DNA from: Dipylidium caninum
Taxonomy: Eukaryota; Platyhelminthes; Cestoda; Cyclophyllidea; Dipylidiidae
Reading direction: 5' to 3'
Length of the DNA stretch: 64,000 nt
Assembly: GCA_017562135.1 (NCBI GenBank)
Contig: QEYB01001528.1
Location: 516,256-580,255, forward strand
Below, piece by piece: positions 58,626 to 64,000 of the stretch. Every line of letters starts with the position of its first letter. Within the stretch, counting starts at the first letter, position 1. Position numbers and translations under genes: made by a program. A model generated the notes under the pieces. That model did not search any database. It was not told the DNA's origin and was given only the letters and a program-made list of their open reading frames with translations.

Positions 58626-61600
58626 TCACCGGCGACGTACTAACCTACCTTCTTTTTTTATGGTGTACAAAGTCTTCATTTCTATATTATACGACCGTAG
58701 CTTAGCGTTTATCTTTTTCATTATCCGGGGCATAAAGCGGTCATGTAACGTATTATCACTTTTTTTTGGTTTTTCCTGGCTGGAGGTGAAAAAATTTGGC
58801 CGCTTTGTCTTTCAAGCTTTAAGAGACCAGTGTCCTCATTTCTCTCAGTGTTTAAGTCTAATTCGGCACTCGTCTGACTACTAATGGCCCCTCACTTCTC
58901 CCCATTTCCGCCTTGTCAACATTCATGGCACGGTTTTTCCTTGGGTTTTAGAACCCGCTGTCACCAGTTCATTTGCACTGTGGGTAGTCGATATTTGTAT
59001 TTGGCGACTATCCCCGAGCCTGCTTAGATTTTCGTATATCTGTGAAATTTCTTTAGTCTCTCTGCGATGTTGTGGATACTATGAAGCTGGCGACCCTAAC
59101 CAGAATCCCTCCTCATTTTGTTGCCATCACCTACCTTGGCCGGGCCAAAGATTAGCGAATGGCTTGAAATTGCAACTTTTGTGATTTAGACCTAACGGGA
59201 CTTGTTCGCTCTCGTACCTAAAAAAACTGTAGACTTTGGACCAGTGGTGAATGGTGAATGTGGGTTTCGCCGATGTCTAATTTTAGGCTCGGGTTCAGTA
59301 GCCTTCATCCTGTTCCGCGAGATGGTAGATTAAGGCTGTTGTTCAGTACTGGTTTGTGTTTTGCTGAAATTTTTATCTATTTGCATAGGGGAAACGCATG
59401 GATATTCCTGTCATACCAACAATCCCTTTTTCTTAAGATTCAGTCGGCTCTCCTCTGGGGCTTTGGAACCACCGGGCCGTGAGGCTTCCTCTTCCTCAAG
59501 TGCCAACTAAGGTGGTCAAACTGGCGCCTCCCCGTTTTGTGCCCTTTGGGCGATGTGCGCGGTGAATTTCGTGACTAAGCCAAAGTGCCAAGTTGACAGA
59601 GTCAGTCGTTACAGGAACGTGGTCATAGGACCTGTCTCAAGTGGTTGTACTTCGTGTGATACACTTAACCAGCGTGAATGAGATGTGATTTACTTAAAAT
59701 AGTGGCTAGCATCCGCACATTGTTAAATTACCGTGCGCAAACCGCATTTAATTTTCGATCTTGGTAATTGGAGAATGTTTGGCCTTTTTTCTCCGAAAAA
59801 AATCGCCTGCACTCGCGTGCTTGAACAATGGTGTGCACATGTGCTCACGTTACCATTGCTGAGGCGAGTACCGAAATTTGGCGTCCACTCAGCCAAAAGG
59901 AATTGTTGAAATAAAAACAAATTCTGTCTATAATGGGGACGTTGGGGGGATTCCTCGGGAGGTCGGTTCTAAGCCCGAAGAGGCCGTTTCATCTAACTAC
60001 TGCGTTTTCGTAAAAAGACGCGTCCGTCACTGATACAACGCCACAGGGTGAGTCGAGGACTCCCGAACACTTCAGTCGTGTCTCATCTGGAAGTCTGGAA
60101 AGGAACGGGCCACCGATGCACTGTCTCCTGTCCTCCCAAGGACCTGAGACCCTCAGCTGCTATGCGCTGAGCTCCGCCATCAGTTGGGCTTCGGCAACGC
60201 TTCCAGGGTCTACGTCGTCCTGTTACCGCGGTGTGGACTGTCATAGTGCGCATGTTAGGACCACCCCACCGTCAAGTGTGCTCACATGAGCACCGAGTCA
60301 CAGGAGGCTTCACTTCCTCTCACCCACGCGCCAGGCATTGACGAAGTTTTCGCCTCAACTTTAGCGGTGGTCATCGGATGTAAAACTCCATTCCTCCATC
60401 ATTCGCCGAATCTCGGTTCGAACATCCTTTTTTCGGGAAGGTTATTTGAAAGGCAAATGGCGGATTGCATGTGCACATACTCTGCAAAATAGGTTGGGAG
60501 GTGGGACGAGTTTTGTGGCAGGAATGAGGAATGGCCTTTTTTTAATTAGAAGTAATCAATCCAAGGGCCCAAATTAAGCGGTTTGGTTACACTCGGTGAC
60601 CAGTCCGTTTGTGATGGACATGAAAAAAGACCGAATGCGGCTAGTCCCCTCGTCGGAACACTAAAAACGCCAAAATGTGTCCAAAGTCCAAGGGATCAAT
60701 TGGACTGTGATACTGTGAATTCTCTTCTTACTTGAACTACATTTGCATTTGCCCCTCATACACTGGGTTCGTCGAACGAGAGGTTGGGAAAATCCTGCTT
60801 TCTACAATTTGTAAATCCGACTTGTTCACTCTGATCAGCTCGTCACACCGAACTTTTACCACGTTTTCTAAAGTAGGTAAAGAATGCGGGTCACGGTCAA
60901 AGACATGCCGGTGTTGACTTCCTTGGCTATCCACTCGACGACTTCCCTTGAAAGACTCATCGCGCTCTCGTCTCAAACTTTCTCGCCAACAAGGCAAGCC
61001 AACCTGCTCAGGAGAGCCAAGCACGTACAAAGGAGAAAAAGCGGGATGCAGATGGAGTGCGGCAGACGTACGGCCTGCTGGACGGACGGGCAAAACGCCG
61101 AGGACAGACGCGCCCTGGTCGGCGTGAGGAGGCTTGTTAGGAATGGGGAGGATAAGACACTGGACGCTGGACGGCTTATTGTATTGCGAGGTGAGGACGA
61201 AGGTTTAATGGTGAAAAGGGCGGAATGCTGTGACTGCTTTGCGATTGGGAATGGGGGGGGAAGGGGCGTGTGCCTAAGATTTTTCATGTGACGTAAATTA
61301 GAAGTAAGTGCATGAAAAAATAAAATTATTTGCGGTTTCGTTACATCGGTGGCACCTTTTGCGAGTGACCTCAAAAAGAGCTCCATGCCCGAGAAGCGTT
61401 ACGGACAAGAACAGGGCAAGTTGATATTTTGCGAACTGAATTTAGCCTCGACATTCGCCGTCCGGCCATTGGGGCTCGTCCATTCACTGGAACTCTCACT
61501 CGCATTGGGTCGATAAATTCAACAACTCACCACGCCAAAATAGAGCGGATTTTACTTAGATCTCTTAAACGTAAAATGGTAGCATTAAGGCGTTCGGGAC

Positions 61601-62486
61601 GTTTCTGTCATCTTCCGTTCGCGTTGGCGAGACTGCTGACGTTGGTGAAACTCCCTCCGCTAAAGCTACTTCACTCCGCGAATGCAGACTCGCCCTCCGA
61701 TGCAAAAAGACCTTTCATCAGGAGTTGAACACAGTTAAGTCTCTAAACTATGTGTTATTTATAAGGAATGCCGAGAATTAACAATTAGCAAGTCACATTA
61801 ACTGGGCAGAAGTGAAATAAATCACAGCTCCCCTTCTCTACCAACACACCTTTTTTGGCATTGTCAACTCGTAGTGTTGCCAATTTTTGAACTGGGCGAT
61901 CTGAGGAAGTAAACGTGTTTAACGTTTGTTAAACACACTGTCCTCTGCGGTGAAATAACGAAATTATCTCTACGTGGGACATCGTGACTACTGGCTAATA
62001 AGGCGATCAAATCATACGCCTTTGATGCGGAAGTATGCTCTTCTCAACGGTTTATCGATTACTGCTTGGCTCTACGCTTAGCGCAGTAGCTTACTCTGCC
62101 TCGAGTGTCTGAGTTTTCCTGCGGCATTTCCCTCACTTCTTTCCACTTTCTCTCCTCTCTTTCTTCTGCCCCACTGCTTTCGCGGCACTCATAATTCCAA
62201 CCTACTTGAAAAGCTCTACACTCCAAAGTCAGTAGGTTTGGAGGCGTCTTTGACGGACTCTATCTTCTCTCCTCAATTTCCGAATTGGCAATCATTTTTT
62301 TTGACTCAAGTGGAGTAAAAACCGCAAGCTTTTTTAAAAAAAGCCTACTCCATAGGATTCATGTGCACTAATGTTTACGAGTACTGCCTTACAGGCGGTG
62401 GCTTCAAACGCCTCCTCGGAACCTCGCACTCCCTCTGGTGTTTCCACGCCTTCCATCTGCGGTCCACGTCCGCGGCACATACACGC
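58626..62486. other. No confidently supported gene (3.9 kb)
   Basis: Open frames exist (for example 60884-61291 on the plus strand and 61093-60737 on the minus strand, the latter ending ENVVKVRCDELIRVNKSDL and onward), but they overlap each other, lack recognisable domains and cannot be placed in a splice chain. Confidence 0.5.
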
Positions 62487-62526
62487 GATGGACCAATCAG
62501 ATGCCTCGCCGCATTCGATTGGCTCC
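62487..62526. promoter_or_regulatory. Paired CCAAT boxes
   Basis: GACCAATCAGATG on the plus strand and, about 20 bp on, CGATTGGCTCC (inverted CCAAT). The spacing and the GACCAATCAGA core resemble the pair at 19911-19950. Confidence 0.45.
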
Positions 62527-62786
62527 CTTCTCCTATTTAGTCGCACCGCGGGCGATTGCGCTCAGGACACTCGACAATGGTGCAGGTTTTGCATACATCA
62601 TTCTCCTCTGCCTCGGTCTCTGTTGGGCCCAGTCGGAGTTACCACCCGCAACAAGTGCGTCTGAATCTTCTCCGCTTCATCATGCCAGTGCGCGCAATGA
62701 AGAAGAGCCGACAGTGGTACCCTTAGTTCGGAATAAGGTGGTGTCTACGCCCAGTGACACCACGACTGCAAACTCATCTGCCTCCA
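62501..62786 (+). CDS. Candidate first exon of a secreted or type I membrane protein
   Basis: From ATG 62501 the frame reads through a hydrophobic segment (GFAYIILLCLGLCWAQS) ending in a plausible signal-peptidase site, then a Ser/Thr/Pro/Glu-rich stretch of about 50 residues, and meets a GTGAGT donor at 62787. The start is doubtful: the ATG overlaps a CCAAT box, so transcription may begin downstream, where another ATG at 62577 opens a different frame. No following exon could be chosen and no family is recognised. Confidence 0.33.
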
Positions 62787-64000
62787 GTGAGTCCCCTCCT
62801 TGCTTTCTTCCAGGCGCCCTTAACTTGCCATCGGCTAAACCGCAAATCCCCATTTTGTAGGCATTAGAGGCATCTTCCCACTGGTTGCTGTTTCTCTTGG
62901 AGCTGTCATTCTCCGAAATCTCTGAACGAATGCGCCTGTGTGCACTTTTGGTATCTTAGTAAATGTGTTTGCAAGGTAATCTCAAGTTAAGAATGGGTCG
63001 CGGGTCTGGCTCAATCTCGCCCAGAGGCTGTTTGCAACTCCCCATAAACACTAAGCTGGCGTTTTGGGAACATCGCTAAGTGCTTAGGCAAAAAACCGCA
63101 GAAGGCGGCCGTCAAAAAGATTTATCTTGAGGGCGTAGGAATTAGCCACCGCAGCCGCGGACAGCGCCACTCCTCGTCCTCCGCTTTCCGGAGAGGAAGT
63201 ATTTCCTCCCGGTGGCATTATCCAGGAAGTCATGTACCTGTTAGCCGCATTGAGATTAACACGCCTTCAGGCTGGGCAAAAGGCCGTCTGAGGGTGGAGG
63301 ACGATGCTTAACGGCTCACGAGTTCGTCCCGACCTGTGGCCGTTGTGCCTGTCGCCTGCGAGAATGGCGGCGAATAAATTCTAAGGGGAAAACAGGGGAA
63401 ACGAGCTACTCTTGTCTCCTTTCGTGTGGCCATGAATACTCGCAACGAAATTCTCGTGACGTGAGCGCAAAGCGGCTTAGCCGTGCGTCTCAGTCGAGTG
63501 GTCATTTAGCCTGTCAAGGGAGTCTGCGGGGCTGGGCGATCTGTCCACAAGATCCACCGCTCTCCGGGCGGCTTGTTGCGCCTTCGTCGACAATTCCATG
63601 TGTCGGTTGGGCCTCTTTTTGGGTGTCCTCCATTGCCAGGAGTGGGCGAGTTCGAGGAAACCCCCAACCAAAGCGGTCATTGAGGCTGCTTTGCCAGCTA
63701 TAACAAGGCAACTGTCCACCAAGGTGACATTAGGCTTCACCGCCTCCGGACTCTCAAAGTCGCCACTCTCACACGAAAGTGTGGATGAAAAGGGAGATAC
63801 GGACGGGAGTCTTTCACGGCGTCCGGGGATTGATTGATCAAATTTATACATCAGTCTACGGACAGCAAGAATGTGAACTTTTTCATATATTAGTCCAAGG
63901 TGTTTCAAGGTCTTGGGCCTCGGCGAACGCGCGCAGACTTGGCGTCGGGCTGCTGTGAAGGTGGGCGGAAAGGTAGGGGGATAAAATGGAAGAAGCAACT
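62787..64000. other. No supported gene to the window edge
   Basis: Presumably intron or intergenic sequence after the candidate exon at 62501-62786. A minus-strand frame at 63998-63477 has no recognised domain. Confidence 0.5.

Noticed and set aside
60376..60427. GGATGT...GGTTCGAACATCC with matching ends and a following T run, tRNA-like
   Set aside because: Only about 52 nt, no D-arm or anticodon arm can be drawn; too short for a tRNA gene.

Overview
The window is nuclear DNA of a eukaryote, most likely a parasitic flatworm (cestode or trematode). Genes are split by introns that can be extremely short (31, 33, 36 and 41 bp in two housekeeping genes), both strands are used, and most sequence is non-coding. 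No operons, plasmid genes, CRISPR arrays or rRNA were seen. The taxon is inferred from gene structure only.

The dominant architecture is a series of three long inverted duplications, each with a unique spacer. IR1: about 1-4377 against 9281-13085, spacer 4.9 kb. IR2: about 26066-30132 against 32172-36245, spacer 2.0 kb. IR3: about 42787-44375 against 46720-48549, spacer 2.3 kb. IR1 and IR3 arms are GC-rich and full of microsatellites. In IR1 and IR2 the right arm keeps readable exons while the left arm carries frameshifts, in IR2 mostly one-base changes in homopolymer runs. That is either pseudogenisation or unpolished long-read consensus.

Region by region: IR1 right arm plus its flank holds a candidate four-exon secreted Cys-rich, Ig-like protein gene (11851-14416, +). 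An unrecognised minus-strand gene with a membrane-like start and phase-1 exons lies at 17.7-19.8 kb. 20-26 kb has no supported gene. IR2 carries two copies of GTF2A1 (TFIIA alpha/beta): a broken one (26458-29820, +) and an intact eight-exon one (35849-32490, -). They converge on LAMTOR4 (30742-31163, +) in the spacer. Head-to-head with the intact TFIIA gene lies a KNL2/MIS18BP1-like centromere gene (36599-39565 and probably beyond, +) with an N-terminal SANTA domain and a C-terminal CENP-C-type motif. A RAP2-like GTPase (53579-46002, -) has exon 1 at 53.5 kb and exon 2 inside the IR3 spacer, so its 7 kb intron contains a whole IR3 arm. RPL23A (56246-56950, +) and MRPS25 (58023-58625, +) follow in tandem. 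The last 5 kb has only one candidate secretory first exon at 62.5 kb.

The identified genes cover transcription initiation (TFIIA), lysosomal nutrient sensing (Ragulator), centromere identity (KNL2), small-GTPase signalling, and cytosolic and mitochondrial translation. They share no pathway. The unusual content is the inverted-duplication architecture, the enlarged TFIIA linker with a conserved taspase site, and the SANTA plus CENP-C-motif protein.
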